Source: Wurfbainia villosa (Eukaryota > Streptophyta > Magnoliopsida > Zingiberales > Zingiberaceae). From it: a stretch of DNA of 64,000 nucleotides. Position 1 is the stretch's first letter; every line of letters begins with the position of its first letter. Below are positions 1-12,480 of the stretch, one piece after another. Location: NCBI GenBank assembly GCA_025175895.1, contig CM045987.1:39582113-39646112 (forward strand), written 5' to 3'. Below the pieces are notes generated by a model. It ran no database searches and was not told where the DNA came from. It saw only the letters and a program-made list of their open reading frames with translations. Made by a program: the position numbers and the translations under genes.

Positions 1-642
1 CATTAAACAAAACAACACCTAGCTACAAATATTAGTGCAGATAGCAAAAATATAGACCTACGCATCTCTAAGTCCTCGATCAATAAGTCCTCGAACAAGG
101 ATACAATCTTTTATTGTTATGTTTTGAAGTTGCACTGAGATTTCCTTTTGGGATACAATCTTTTATTGTATGTTTTGAAGTTACACCGAGATTTCTTCTT
201 GAATTTGATGGTGCTGATACTACAAGAAGCTACACCAAAATCCAAAGAAGACCATCATTATAAATTTGATTGAAACTGGCCATCAGATGACTCGCAGTCA
301 AAAGAAAGAAATGGCGTAGGCTGTGAAAAAGAAGTTGATGAAGTTGTCATTCAACGTCATCGCTATAATTAGCTACATTTCTGTGCCTAGAATGACTGAA
401 GCTCATGCGACAAGTTCATCCGGAGGGAACTAATGGAGGAAATCCAACTTTGGACATTTAATTTAATCATAGAAATGAACTCTAATGATTTTTTATCAAA
501 GTACATGTATATTTGAGTGTTGTGCGTCATCTGCCATCGCATGTGTAGATGACTTGAAGCATTGTTGAAATTTACTTGAAACTGAGTTGAATGGCTAAAA
601 ACTTCTCTATGCGGCGTAAGAATCAATCAGGGTAAATATGTT
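1..642. other. 3' flank of TOP1, no gene seen
   Basis: This stretch lies downstream of the TOP1 stop codon, which is read on the minus strand. The part next to the stop is presumably 3' UTR. The rest is AT-rich with no convincing coding signal on either strand. A near-repeat of about 35 bases, containing 'gggatacaatcttttattg', occurs twice near 95-185. I see nothing else in it. Confidence 0.5.
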
Positions 643-3600
643 CTAGAATCTGAAGTTGGGATCAACATCCATCGCCCATGCAAATTTTGCAAGTAGTGAT
701 TTGTTGAATATCTGTAAAGATGAACAAACCAAGGATTAGAAATGGAGGCAGCAGCTGCGGGATTACTAATGTACTCAAATAGACAATTTTGACAGAGAAA
801 ACCTATTCATCTTGCAAACATATGCAGCAAGAGAAAAATCGAGGGGCTAGGTACCTTCTCGATTGGCACTTCATGCCTCTTGCACCATGCGACTGATATT
901 CTAGGGTCAAGGTAATTGATTTTTGATGTTCCAAGCGCAACTGTTTTCAGATCCTCTTTTATTTGTTTATCAATTTCCATCTTTTCTATCTTGGCTTCAA
1001 GCTGAGCAATCTTCTTCTCGATCCTGCAAGTTGAGACACATCAGAACAGAGTTATTTAGAGACGAAAACAAATTGAATGTGCAAGTCAAAGAACTCGCTA
1101 AGTTCATTACGCTTCAGGGGCCAAGTTCTTCTTTGGCTTCCCTTCTTTATCTTTAAGTGGAGGCTTCCCTATCTTAGCCCTACTCAAATCCGTCGTCAAT
1201 TCCTCTCTCTGGGCCTATTTGCAGTATAGGCTGAGTGAGAAAAATCAAAGGAAACATATAAATTCGCTGAAATTTACTTAAGTGGAAAAACTTAAAACCT
1301 TTAGATCATTTATCTTTTCATTCAGCTTAGACATCTGAGTTTCGTGAGACTTTGAGACACTGCGCTGGTGATTACAGATAATTGCAACCTGTTTTGGAAA
1401 ACAAATGATGAATCGTAACCACAACTCATACCCAGCGACTAAATAGACAAAACAAGAAATTAAATACCTCTTTGTTTGCATGTTGATAGACTGCAATCTT
1501 CTCGGGCACATAGCCATCCCTGGTTTCCTTATTCAACTGCCATTATTGCAAAATCAACATAAACAAGTGATCCATACTTATCTAGGAATACAGATGGAAA
1601 TGAAAAACAAATGTATATTTGGATTCATACTAATGTAACAGAACAAGAAATGGATTGATTAAATAAGTGCACTATCTAAATCCAAAAAAATGTAACAGTC
1701 CTACAAAATTATTCTAGTTGTAAATGCACATAGTCAGATTTTTTTATTCAACAGTGGCAAGAATTGATTTTTTTTTTCAAGCAATTCTTCCCACGTCATC
1801 AACCTTCAATAATTTAATGTAGAATTACAGGAACATGTGACTATGTAACCCATAAAATACCAAAAGATAATTATAAAAATAGGTAAAAGAATGAATGAGT
1901 TGATGGAGCTTTTGAAACCTTGGGCATACAAGGAGAAAAGCATACACAAACATTGGAAGTCAGTTTCTTACTATAACATCCAAGGTAATAGAAGCATTGT
2001 ATGTACGAAAAACTTTTGCTGTGAGTCCAGGCATGAGTTCCTTCAGGTGTGCATTGAGTTTGCTTGTATCCAGCAAGTCAAAGAGATTATCAACCTTCTC
2101 TTTCTTACTTCCGTTGCTCTTCTTGGCTAACAAAAAAACAATGTATTAATAATGTCCTAATACCCTGTTGATAGTATCTGAACTAACGAAACATTTTGCA
2201 GTCAACTCACCAGTTTGAAAATCGCCAATTGCTCTATAGACAGGTGGTTCAACCTCCACTGTGTTTAAGTATCTAATAGAATCTTTACCTAAGAAGTCAA
2301 ACTAAATAAAACAAAATGTTCGTCATTCATAAAATATGATGAGAAAAATAGAAATGTGTTATACTACCTTCAACTTATTTGGAGGAACTAACTCAGCGTT
2401 CTCAACCTTTAAAGTGCAGCAACCAACAGTATCAGCCTCATCATCATCCTGCACAAATTTATATCAAAAAAGGATAAACTTAGACTTAGCCATATGATGT
2501 ATATTATAATCCACTGCTCTTGCAAGAAAATATACATCATGAAAATAAGCAAATGGCCATACAGGTAAATGATAGCAACTTTGGCACTATAGCTAGCATT
2601 TCAGTATGGATATATACAATCTAACTGTATAATTGCCAATACCTTCAGAAGCAAAAAAGCAGAATTCAGCTAATCTCATTGAACTGATAAAACAGATGGA
2701 TCAGTGTGGTCTAATATTAAGAAAACATGAGCTACCCAGATAAGTTAGAAATGGAAGGCAAAAAACCAAAAACAATTAAGGATCACAATATAGAAAAACA
2801 AAGAACCTACACCTTGCCACACGTTTCATACCTTTTCATTGCCAGCCCTGAGTGCCAACTTATCAATAAGGTAGGTTGCCACTGCTATTTGCCGCTTTGT
2901 TGGATCTTTACTATTAAAATCTCTTGTATAGTTTGCACGAATATCTTGTATATAATCCTGCAATACAAATAGCATAACTAAGAGGAACAAAACTGTATTA
3001 TTCAATAGCAAATTAAACAACTACACCCTATAGATTAAACAGAATACCTAATGAAATAATAACCAATGTGGGACTAAACTATTAATATTAATACTCCCCT
3101 TCAGTTGAAGCATAATACCAATTGATACAATGTTTGCCACAAAAAATCAAAAGAGTTCTACAAATATAAAAATGACACTGAATAAACCTAAGATAATAAG
3201 ATACTAGTAAACAGGTCGAAATTAAGCTCCCCCTCCCTGTCAAACTTTGAGCTAATACTTAAATGGGACCCTAGAAAACTCGATTTGTGTTACAAGAGAT
3301 TAAAAAGGGAAGTTTGATGCATGAAACTCCCACCAATGCAAGGTCCTGAGGAAAAATCTATTGTACAGAGTCTTATTCTGCTTTGCAAGAAATTATTTCT
3401 GTGACTTGAACCGGTGACCTCCAGGCCACACGGCAATAACTTGCTTAACTCCCCTCGATTCAAATATAGTTCAATATTCCTTGGGGGGATAAGGGGGATA
3501 AAGAGAAGGTTTCCAAGAAAAGACTGAATAAAGATTGACATTTATTAGTGAAAAATGTAGGCAAGTAAAAGTGACATATATCTTTTGAAACTGAAACCTT

Positions 3601-6600
3601 CAAAATTCACTTAAATCGGCCATTCAAGGAAAAAGAGAGAGAGAGAGAGACAAACTGTTTACCTTTAACAACCTGGCTTTCTCATATTTCTCTTTGTCAC
3701 TTTGCCCTTTCAATGAACTACTCGCTGCCAGAAAGACATACTTGAACTCTTTTGGATTTATGGGATCATTCCAGAATGCTAACCACGTGACAGTATTATC
3801 ATGTTTTACTTCTTTCCATCTGAAATTATTAGAACGGCCATTTGTAAATGTAATTTGAATGTCAGAAGCCTTACCAACAAGTTTGATCTATCTGGTACCT
3901 GCTTAACTCAAGTTTTGCTCAGTTAATAACATTACCTTTCACAAGGTATTGGACATTCAGGGATTGGTGCATCTTTTCCTATATTGATGGTAATATCTCT
4001 TGGCCTAATTCTCTTTTTCAACTTTCCCATCTATAATCACAGCAAACCAACAGTAATTCAGTGGAAAAATAAACAGAAATCTTGGAATTGAGTTTGACAA
4101 AGTCAGCTAGAAACAACTAAACTAAATATAGTGACAAGGAAATATGACCTTTGGATGCTCTCCTCGACCACGAAATAACCCTGGTGGTTCTACTCTAAAG
4201 TTTCCAACCTAAAATAGACCAATTTACTGGTAGTCAGCATATAAATATAACAGAGGAGAGTTTATATGCATCAATAATGTTGACGTACAACACTTGAAGG
4301 AAACATCAGGAGTTGTTGGAATAATAACAAAGATATCATGCATTCGTGAGTAAACAATTTCCTTCCCCCGCAAATGCAAGGGTGTCGTCCCTCCATGCAT
4401 TGGTTATTAGTCTCAAGAGTCAAAGGTCCACCATGATTTACCTCCCTTTCAATAGTCCATGGGCGGACTAGTAAGGGTCGCTAGATTGGCGGATTCTAAC
4501 ATTTTGCACAATGAGTAAACAATTTCCTACTACAATTAATCCTATGAATATCAAGTAGGAATTGCTTTAAGAAACATACAGGAAGGATCAAAAACTACCA
4601 GCGTTGGGTGCAAGCCTGGATGAAAAAAAGCAAGTTGAAATGACATTAGGCTCCAACAGCCATTGAAAAACCAAGTCACAAATCTATTAAGGATTTCATG
4701 GCTCGTTGTTGTTTCTATCACTGTTGGTCACAATAAGTCAATGACTTATTAGTTCATGGTAGAGTGTCGACCATATGTCACATGGGAAGTTTCATGCTGG
4801 ATAAAACATGCTCATAATAACTATTTTCCACCCAAAAAAACACAAATTCTGTTCCTCAACAATGATCAAGATCATAAAATCTTAATTCAAACACATAAGC
4901 TATTAGCTTAAATCAAGTTCAAGTTTTTGCTGTCAATTCAGTTGTACTAAATGCAGCATAAGGCAATTTACCTATAGCGTCATATCATATATAAAACAAA
5001 AAAGTAGCAAAATTATCATTAGAGGAAACCTTCTCTTTCACCCCATCAACAATAGCCCACATATACTTCTCTTCTTGCTTCAATTTTTCTTCCTTTGCAG
5101 CCTTCTTTTCCTACATAAGAAGCAAAGACACAATGTAATACTACTTTCCAATAAAAAATATACTTAATTCTGGAAATAACAAAAAGCATGCAAGTGGCCA
5201 AAGAAAGTATATTATTCATAAATTATAATACTATTACAACAACAACAATCAAGTCTTATCCCACTAGGTGGAATCGACTATATGGATCCTTCTATGTCAT
5301 TGAACTCTATCTCCTACTATATCATTATCTATACTTAAATAAATTTTATCTTGTTTTATTGTTGTTAACCAAGTCTTCTTTTTGTCGTCTTCTTCCTCGT
5401 TTGATGTGCGTATTTGTCATAGTTTCACATCACCTAACTAGAGCATTTATTGATCATCTAAGTATATGTTCGTACCACGTTAAACGTGTCTCTCATAGTT
5501 TTCACTCAATAGATGTAACTCCGACTTTCTCTCTAATACTCTCATTTCTTATTTTGTTTATCCTCGTGTGTCCATATATCCATCTTAATATCCTCATCTC
5601 TGCAACTCTCATCTTCTACTTATGTACTCAAGTCATAGCCTAACATTCAATACCATATAGCATAGCAAGTTTAACCAACGTTTGTAGAACTTCCCTTTAA
5701 ATTTTAGAGGTATTTTATGATCACATAAAACACCCGATGCTTTCTTCCAATTCAACCATCTTGCTTGTATTCTATGTAAGACACATCTCTCAATCTCTTG
5801 ATTGTCTTACAAAAATGATCTAAAATACTTAAAGCTCTCAATTTCAGATAACTCATCATCTCCTATTTTAATACTTGTCTTATTACATCTAATATTACTA
5901 AACTTAAATTTTATATATTTTGTCTTTAGTCTATTTAAGCCTAAAACCTTTCATTTCTAATATTTTCCATCAAAATTCTAGTTTAGCATTTATTCTTTCA
6001 CGTATCTCACTACCAAAATAATATCATCCGCAAACAATATGCACTACGGTACTATCTTGAATGTGTCCAATGAGTTCGTCCATGATTAATGTAAAAAGAT
6101 AAGAATTTAACTCTATTTTTATTGGAAATACTTCAGTTAATTAGCTTAAAGTCCTCACTCTAGTTGTTACTTTCTCATACATATCTTTAATTAATTCAAT
6201 ATATGTTACGCTAACACCTCTCTTTTCTAAAATTCTCTATATAATTTCTCTTGAGGCTCTATTATAAGTTTTTTCTAAGTCAATGAATATCATGTGTAGA
6301 TCTTACTTTTGCTCCCGATATTTTCAATTTGTTGCTTGAGAAGATGTATAGTTTCATGATATGATTCATTAGTTTAATACTCCTATAATTTACACAATTT
6401 TGTACGTCCCATTTATTCTTATATAAAGGAATTAGAGTACTTACCCTCCATTAATCTGGCAATTTTTTTATTTTCAATATCATATTAAATAATTTTGTAA
6501 GTCATTTAATACTTTATTTCCCTAGACACTTCCATACCTCTATTGGAATATCATCTGGTCTAACAACTTTTCCATTTTGCATCCCATTTAAAGCTTATTC

Positions 6601-9600
6601 TACTTCTGAAATTTAAATTCTACAATAATAATTTAAATTTATATACTATTTGACCTACTTAAATTACCCAAGTTAAGTTGCTCACTTAAACCTTCATTAA
6701 AAAACTGATGAAAATACATCTTCCACCGCTCTTTTATTTCTCCATCATTTATTAGTACCCAATTGCATTCATCTGTAATACATCTTATTTGGACTTTTTT
6801 CCTCTCTCACTTTAGCTATTCTATAAATATCTCTTTCCTCTTCTTTTGTATTCAATTTTCAATATAACCATTCAAAAATTTCATTCTTAACTTCATTCAC
6901 GGTTTTTTCTTCCTCTTTCTTGGCTATTATATATTTTTTAAGTTTTCTGTATTTTTACAAATATATAATTCCTTATAGGCTATTCATTTTTCCTTCACTT
7001 TCTCTTATACCTTCTCATTCCACCACAAAGATTCCTTAATTGGTGGTGCATGTCCATTTGACTCATCGAGTACACTCTTAACTACTATTTCCATCTTTAA
7101 TACCATCTTATCCCATGTCATATTAGGATCACCGTATATTCCATCTAATACTTGTACTCTTACCTTCTCCTTGTTTCCCATCCTCTTAACTTCCACCCCT
7201 TAATTCTAGTAGTTGTGTATATTTTTCTTCTATTGATACTATACCTGAGGCTTGGTTGTTGTTGTTGTTGTTGATACTATGTCTGAGGCGTAAATCCAAT
7301 ACTACTAATCTATGTTGGATAATTAATCTTTCTTCAGGGATGATCTTGCAATTTTTACAAATTTTTCTATCTCTCTTTCTAGCCATAAGAAAGTTGATTT
7401 ACGATTTATTATTCCGCCCTTTAAACGTGACTAAGTGTTCTTCTCTTTTCTTAAGAAACGTATTAGCTAGTATAAGATCGTATGTTATCGCAATCCAATA
7501 TAGTTTTACCTTCTTCATTTCTTATTCCAAACCCATAACCTCCATGCGCCCTTTTATATTCCTTATTTTTTACTCCGATATGGCCATTTAAATTGCCTCC
7601 TATTAAAATCATTTTATTTGGCGGAATATTTTGTAATACTTTATCTAGGTCGTCCTAAAATTTTGATTTGATATCTTCATCTATTCCTACTTGAGATGCA
7701 TATATGTTAATTACGTTTATAGTTTCTTTCTCCACTACTATCTTAAGAGCTATAATTCTATCCCCCTTTCTAACTACTACAACTTCATCCTTTAACGAAC
7801 TATCTACAATACCCACTCTATTTCTTGTTTTATTTTTTCTGTGTACCATAACTTAAAACTCAAGTTCTCTATCATCTTTGCCTTCTCGTCTACCCATTTT
7901 GTCTCTTGTACACACAAAATATTAATTCTTCTCCCAATCATCGTATCTACTACCCTCATTGCTTTACCAATGAAGGTTCATATATTCCATGTTCTAAATC
8001 TTATATTATTAGTTTTCCTATCATATTTGTCCTTACCTAATCTATGGTGTGAGAACTCTTATTTATTTAACACTACACTCAAATTCTCATAGAGATGTAA
8101 TAATCCTTGCCGATATGTTACAATCGGACCCTGCAACGTGAACTCTTGCATATTTATCACTACACCCAAGTTCTGAATATGTAGCAGTCCTTACCAAGAC
8201 ATTACAGTCGAACCCTGCAATGCGTTCTTTCCGAGGAACAACCTAGCATTAGCACAATAGTTTAATGGATCCATGCATTAAACATTTACTTTAGTTTGAC
8301 GTTGACTAACAATCTAAGGCAACTCTCCTCCTTTATCCGAACTTGGGACCGATCATGACAAGGTTAACTCATCATGAGCAGAGTTATTCATAAACTATAA
8401 TAAAAGAAAAAAATAAATTTATTCTAAGATAACAGGATGGTAAATAACCATTAGTCACCATATCATTGGTAACTCCTGCGGACAAAATTCCTAACATAAA
8501 TGTAATTCTACTCTCATCTTTAACCCGACATGCAGTTGAAAGTTCAAGAAGTTTGTAGGTCAGATATAACCCTTTGTGAAACAGATAAATCATCAATTAA
8601 TACAAATTGTAATATGAAAATAAAGATATAAAAAAAGTTTTTGTAATTCAAGAAAATCAATTCACTGATCAACTGACAATAAGGGACAAAAGGCCATATA
8701 GGAATGTGTGGCGACATCTAATTTTTCTTTGTTTTAGCACTTGTTCCATAAAATTTTATGAACAATACTAAAAGTATGACTTTGAAGAAATAGCAAAAAC
8801 CTATTCTTGGTATCAGATAATGCTAGAGTTAAAATGGAGAGCACATTACAACAAAAGTGTTTATTTCGTATAACATAATTGAGTCATCCTATTTCTGGAT
8901 GAATGGAGGATAATTTACCTCAGAAGTCATCTGCTTCTTCTTCTCCTTCTCCTTTAGATGCCATTCATATATTGGGGTAAAATCACAGTCCTCAAACTTC
9001 TTAATGATGTGATTTTTACCAAGTATTAGTCGCCAATCATCCATAAAGTTTTTGATAAATTGTTTTTTCATGGCATAATCTGTGTCTTTCATGACAGCAA
9101 ACATTGTCGCCACCTGTAGCACCAGAAATTTTTAAAAGTTAAAAGAGTTCACAATTGTAATTAACCAAAACTCCATGTAGTTCGACAACAAACCATTGCA
9201 CTTTTTAACAAACAAATGGAATTGCTGTATGAAGTCAAAGAATACCAGAGAAACAACATCATAATAATAAGACTAGTTCAGAAAATCTTTAAAGCTAACC
9301 TCTTCTTGTTCAGGAGTCAAACCAACTGGTTGTCCCTTATAAAGCATTTTAACCCCATGAGGCTTGTATGGAGGGGGAAATATAACACCATTGTGTTCCA
9401 AGGTAGTCCATTTCTGCTCCCCACCAGATCCAAGGGGTCCCTTCAATGACTTTGAGAATGTAGAATCCTTCTTTTTATTCATTTTAAGATTACTTTTCTT
9501 GAATGATGAGCTAGCAGTTTTCAGCAATGTATTCTTGTTGATTGATGCACTGTTAGAAGACGGTGACTTTTTCATTTGTTGTGCAATTGGTATGTGATCA

Positions 9601-10574
9601 TTATCATCTTCTTTACTTTCTTTCTTTACAGAAACCTCCTGTTTGACTTTGGCAGAAACAGAGGTACCTGATAGTTTTGCTTTCTTACTTGATGAAGATT
9701 CTGCAGGATTGGCATCATTAAGAGGCCGCTTTTCTCCACCTTTGGGAGCAGTTGTCTCACTGCTTATGCCCTTCTTGTTAGAACCATTTAACTTCAATTT
9801 AGAAGATGAAGGATTCTCAGGTCCAATGGAAACTTTCGTGGAAGAAAAACCAATAGCTTTGGACTGAAACCTAGAAAGAAGTGGTTTTTCATCTTCTGAA
9901 TCATCTGTTTCTTCGCTGGTATTGGAAGTCAGCTTCATGGATTTAGGTGAAGGCGGCTTTGGTTTTTGAGGAGCCTCTGCAACATGTGAAGAGGCACTTC
10001 TGTTGATTACTCCTGAAGCAGAATATTTGAAACTCAATGGTTTGTCATCATCAGAATTCTCACTCTTTATGGTTGGATTGTCCAAATCCATCTTTTCAGT
10101 GCTCCTACCTTCAAAAATACGATGCGAAGAATGTATATGTCTTTCCTCTGAGTCCACAGAGCATTTTCTCTGAACTATTGCTGATGCAGAATTATGTCTA
10201 TGACTTAATGGTTTATCATCATCTGAATCAGATAACTCATCCTCATGCTTTGGCCTCATACCATTGGTTATTAATTTATCATAAGATGAATTAGTTGACT
10301 GGGCAGGTAGCGAAGATCCAATATTTGATCCTGCCATAGGCTTCTCACTAGATGTCTTAGGGAGTGATGTAGCATTTTGCTTACGTGAGCTGATATCATT
10401 TTGCACAATTTGATGAGAAATAGAACTGGAATCCTTTTGAGCAGTTGTTTTCTTCAAAGAAGAGGTTGAGTGACCTTGTTTTAACAAAGAGTTTGGCCTC
10501 CTAAACATAATAGGTGCATCATCTTCTTCTTCGCTATCATTCATAACTTGATTGATACAACCATCAACTGGCAT
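643..10574 (-). CDS. TOP1: DNA topoisomerase I (type IB), 15 coding exons
   Basis: This gene encodes nuclear type IB topoisomerase, which relaxes supercoils by a transient 3'-phosphotyrosine nick. Exons read by eye in transcription order: 10574-9300, 9113-8919, 5110-5030, 4208-4149, 4030-3936, 3819-3663, 2957-2832, 2448-2368, 2301-2211, 2126-1972, 1536-1468, 1388-1299, 1214-1111, 1023-855, 711-643. All introns are GT-AG and every junction keeps frame, giving 938 codons plus stop, close to plant TOP1 length. Exon 1 encodes the charged, Ser/Lys-rich N-terminal region with repeated acidic DSDDDKPL-type motifs. The core follows. Active-site residues are all present: Arg in LALRAGNEK (exon 7), Lys in FLGKDSIRY (exon 9), Arg in AKVFRTYNAS (exon 10), His in ICNHQR (exon 12) and the nucleophilic Tyr in SKINYLDPR (exon 14). 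The ATG at 10574 is used; a later in-frame ATG, just before NDSEEEDD, is an alternative. Intron 2 is enlarged by a LINE. The gene looks intact. Confidence 0.95.
2958..3662 (-). other. TOP1 intron 6, nothing notable
   Basis: This is intron sequence between TOP1 exons 6 and 7. It is AT-rich with a short (GA)n run near 3638-3651. I see no coding potential or element boundary in it. Confidence 0.6.
4209..5029 (-). other. TOP1 intron 3, nothing notable
   Basis: This is an 821-bp intron between TOP1 exons 3 and 4. A patch near 4370-4500 is somewhat less AT-rich, but I found no terminal repeats or ORF in it. Confidence 0.55.
5900..7860 (-). pseudogene. Decayed LINE endonuclease/reverse transcriptase ORF
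   Basis: The single LINE ORF is present only as fragments in shifted frames. On the minus strand, 7655-7849 encodes an endonuclease-like piece with VINIYASQVGID. Positions 7186-7386 encode a basic linker-like piece starting MARKRDRKICKNCK, typical of plant RTE proteins. Positions 7005-7196 encode a piece ending IKESLWWNEKV. The RT active-site box reads ILFADDIIL, with FADD at 6023-6034. Stops and frameshifts separate these blocks, so no functional protein is expected. Clade assignment to RTE rests on recalled family features, not a search. Confidence 0.75.
7255..7274. repeat. (GTT)n microsatellite inside the LINE
   Basis: A short run of gtt units on the plus strand encodes poly-Asn in the LINE reading frame. 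It is probably replication slippage inside the decayed ORF. Confidence 0.6.
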
Positions 10575-10613
10575 TAGCAATATCTTTGTTTAAGCAAGTA
10601 GACCAAGTTCAAC
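10575..10613 (-). other. TOP1 5' UTR, 3' part (inferred)
   Basis: The minus strand shows a pyrimidine-containing acceptor (...ATTTCAG) ending at 10614, leaving a 39-nt leader before the ATG at 10574. An in-frame stop (TAA in 'GCTTAAACAA') lies upstream of the ATG, which supports this start. The intron feeding this acceptor would come from the exon near 12336. Confidence 0.5.
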
Positions 10614-10851
10614 CTGAAATATAAAAGGATTTAGAAATAAAAATCATATTGGAAATAATGATATCAATAGATAAACAATAAATGGTAAAAATTGTGCAAA
10701 TAGCTTGTGGCGTGCTTAAAATTTATAGCTGGACAAGGAAACAGATCGCCAAATCATGTAATCCTTGCTACTCAATTTACATATTTTAGGGGTCACATTA
10801 GTGCGTTGACCTACATTTTACCAGTTGAGATTGCATCAGCTTGAAAGAATT

Positions 10852-10853
<2 letters not shown>

Positions 10854-10910
<57 letters not shown>
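10854..10910. repeat. (TA)n microsatellite
   Basis: A perfect 57-bp alternating AT tract directly abuts the GC-rich foldback block. Shorter TATATATA runs also mark the later unit junctions at about 11401 and 11737. Confidence 0.95.
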
Positions 10911-10913
<3 letters not shown>

Positions 10914-11940
10914 GGTTTTGATCTGCTGCGGCGCCGAACGTCCGTGACCATCGCCACCCACTTGATCGCCGCCCGCCGTCGGCCACCTCCGGCCCGTCGG
11001 ACCTGGCGCGATCGACGCGCACCTCGCCGGCAGTCCGACGGGGCTCGGGCGGCGCCGGATTCCGACCGCGATTCGGTCGGAATCCGGCCCGCTCGCGGCC
11101 GATAGTGGCCGCGGATGGTTCTGGCGGTCCTTCCCCGGTCGGATTGCAGCCGTCGGTCCGGAATCCGCCGATCGCGGCGGCGATGGCCGCAAACCGCCGA
11201 AATCGCTTGATTCCGACCGAATCGCGATTGGAATCCGGTGGCGTCCGAGCCCCACCGGACCGCCAACGAGGTGCATGTCGATCGCGCCAGGTCCGGCGAC
11301 GGGAGCGGGTCGGACGGCACGGCAGCGACGGCGACAGTGGCGTGAGTCGGCGTGTCGCGAACGGGCGCGGATGGTTCGGGCGCGTATCCGATCAGAACTC
11401 TATATATATCGGTTTTGATCTGCTGCGTGCCCGAACTGTCTGCGACCGTCCACGACACACCGACCCACCGCCACCATCGCCGCTGCGCCGTCCGGCCGCC
11501 TTCGGCCGCAGGACCTGGCACGATCGACGTGCACCTCACCGGTGGTCCGGCGGGGCTCGGGCGCCGCCTGATTCCTGCCAAATCACGACCGGAATCCGGT
11601 AGGGGAAGGACCGCCGGCGAGGTGTGCGTCGATCGCACTCAGTCCGTGGTGGAGCGCCGGGCCAGCGGCTGGCCAGCGGCAATGACGGTACGTCGCGATG
11701 ACGAGCGCGGATGGTTGGCGCGTATCCGTCGAACTCTATATATATCGGTTTGATCTGCTGCGTGCGAATCGCCCGCTCTGGCACTCCACGACACCGACCA
11801 TCGCCTCGCCGCGTGCGCCGCGGCCGCCTCCGCCACTCGGCCGTCGGTTTGGCGATTCAAGCCGACGCCGGCGGTCCTTCCTCGCCACGTCAATCTTCCC
11901 GGCGTCCTTCCCGTGATGGCCCCATCGCGGCCATCGAAAT
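10911..11940. repeat. GC-rich chain of alternating direct/inverted repeats (foldback or MITE-like)
   Basis: This 1-kb block is strikingly GC-rich inside AT-rich DNA. A segment at about 10998 (ggacctggcgcgatcgac) recurs inverted at about 11275-11295, then direct at about 11511, with further inverted and direct remnants at about 11603-11745 and after 11746. Three direct starts share 'ttgatctgctgcg' after a TA tract (about 10917, 11415, 11751). A perfect 15-bp stem with a 5-nt loop lies at 11054-11068/11074-11088. The layout suggests foldback elements with TA-type targets, inserted or amplified in tandem. Long ORFs here are a side effect of GC content. No transposase is present. Confidence 0.7.
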
Positions 11941-11942
11941 CG

Positions 11943-11987
11943 CCCCAAAAGATATAACATGTACACCCCAAAAGATATAACATGTAC
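11943..11987. repeat. Tandem duplication of a 22-23 bp unit
   Basis: The unit ccccaaaagatataacatgt plus 'ac(a)' occurs twice head to tail at the right edge of the GC-rich block. It may be a duplication made when that block inserted, but no matching copy was found at the left edge. Confidence 0.85.
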
Positions 11988-12335
11988 GACCATTATCCAT
12001 CAGTTAGAAGACAAATAAATCCCGTCCAGCTAAACAATCGTGGTGTAAGATAATCATTTTATATTAGAAATCCAGAGACCACCAAGGCATCAACAACCAC
12101 CAATTCGACTGGAAAACGTCACGCCATAGTCGAACAAATGAATAAAACATTCGGCATGGAAATGCAATGCATGCAAATCCCAAATCATAAAAACTTTCAA
12201 CTTCGAGCGATAAATCCACAAAATCCACAGGGAAACCAACTAACTGCAGAAATTCAATGAAAAATCTGCCCATACCTATCGAACGCAGGCCAAGAAAAGC
12301 CATGCATATTGTCGTCTTTTGGAGTGAACAGGTAC

Positions 12336-12480
12336 CTCCCCAGGCGAAACCTGGGATGACTGCGAACAAGGAAAAGGCGAAGGAGGCTGCGAGTCCGAGG
12401 AACGATTACTGCAGCGTGCTCCAGTTCCTGGTCGAAGAATTATAGTGCGGGGAGGCGATTAGGGTTTTGTTGAGTAATGC
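12336..12480 (-). other. Probable non-coding first exon of TOP1 (5' UTR)
   Basis: On the minus strand this segment has an AAAACCCTAATCGCC start typical of plant leaders, is relatively GC-rich, and ends in a canonical donor (GGGGAG|GTACC) at 12336/12335. Splicing to the acceptor at 10614 would remove about 1.7 kb containing the foldback block. The 5' limit is a guess. A plus-strand ORF here (12257-12445) could not be related to any protein. Confidence 0.45.

Larger units (their letters stand above)
5231..8383 (-). mobile_element. RTE-like non-LTR retrotransposon (LINE) in TOP1 intron 2
   Basis: The insertion is about 3.15 kb and in the same orientation as TOP1. It is flanked by a 19-bp direct repeat, 5212-5230 (ttattcataaattataata) and 8384-8402 (one mismatch), which I read as the TSD. 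The 3' end on the minus strand carries the conserved plant RTE/SINE tail just inside 5231: a (GTT)n run next to a block reading 'cttatcccactaggtgg' on the plus strand. The 5' end on the minus strand begins near a 'catgatcggtcccaag' block, which I recall from plant RTE-type LINE 5' ends. Endonuclease-like and RT-like fragments lie inside. The element is full-length in extent but its ORF is broken. Confidence 0.85.

Noticed and set aside
5188..5643. 151-aa plus-strand ORF
   Set aside because: It is antisense to the 3' end of the LINE and low in complexity; the conserved signals are on the minus strand.
9273..9867. Plus-strand ORFs opposite TOP1 exon 1
   Set aside because: They are shadows of the Ser/Lys-rich first coding exon.
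10574..10580. TOP1 start at TTG 10580
   Set aside because: Plant nuclear genes use ATG. The first ATG in this frame is at 10574.
10811..11638. 275-aa and other long Arg-rich open frames in the GC-rich block
   Set aside because: Stop codons are rare in GC-rich DNA. Open frames occur on both strands and in several frames, and all are built from the inverted repeats, with no recognisable domain.
12257..12445. Small plus-strand gene of 62 codons
   Set aside because: It overlaps the inferred minus-strand TOP1 leader exon, has no recognisable domain, and is no longer than chance frames nearby.
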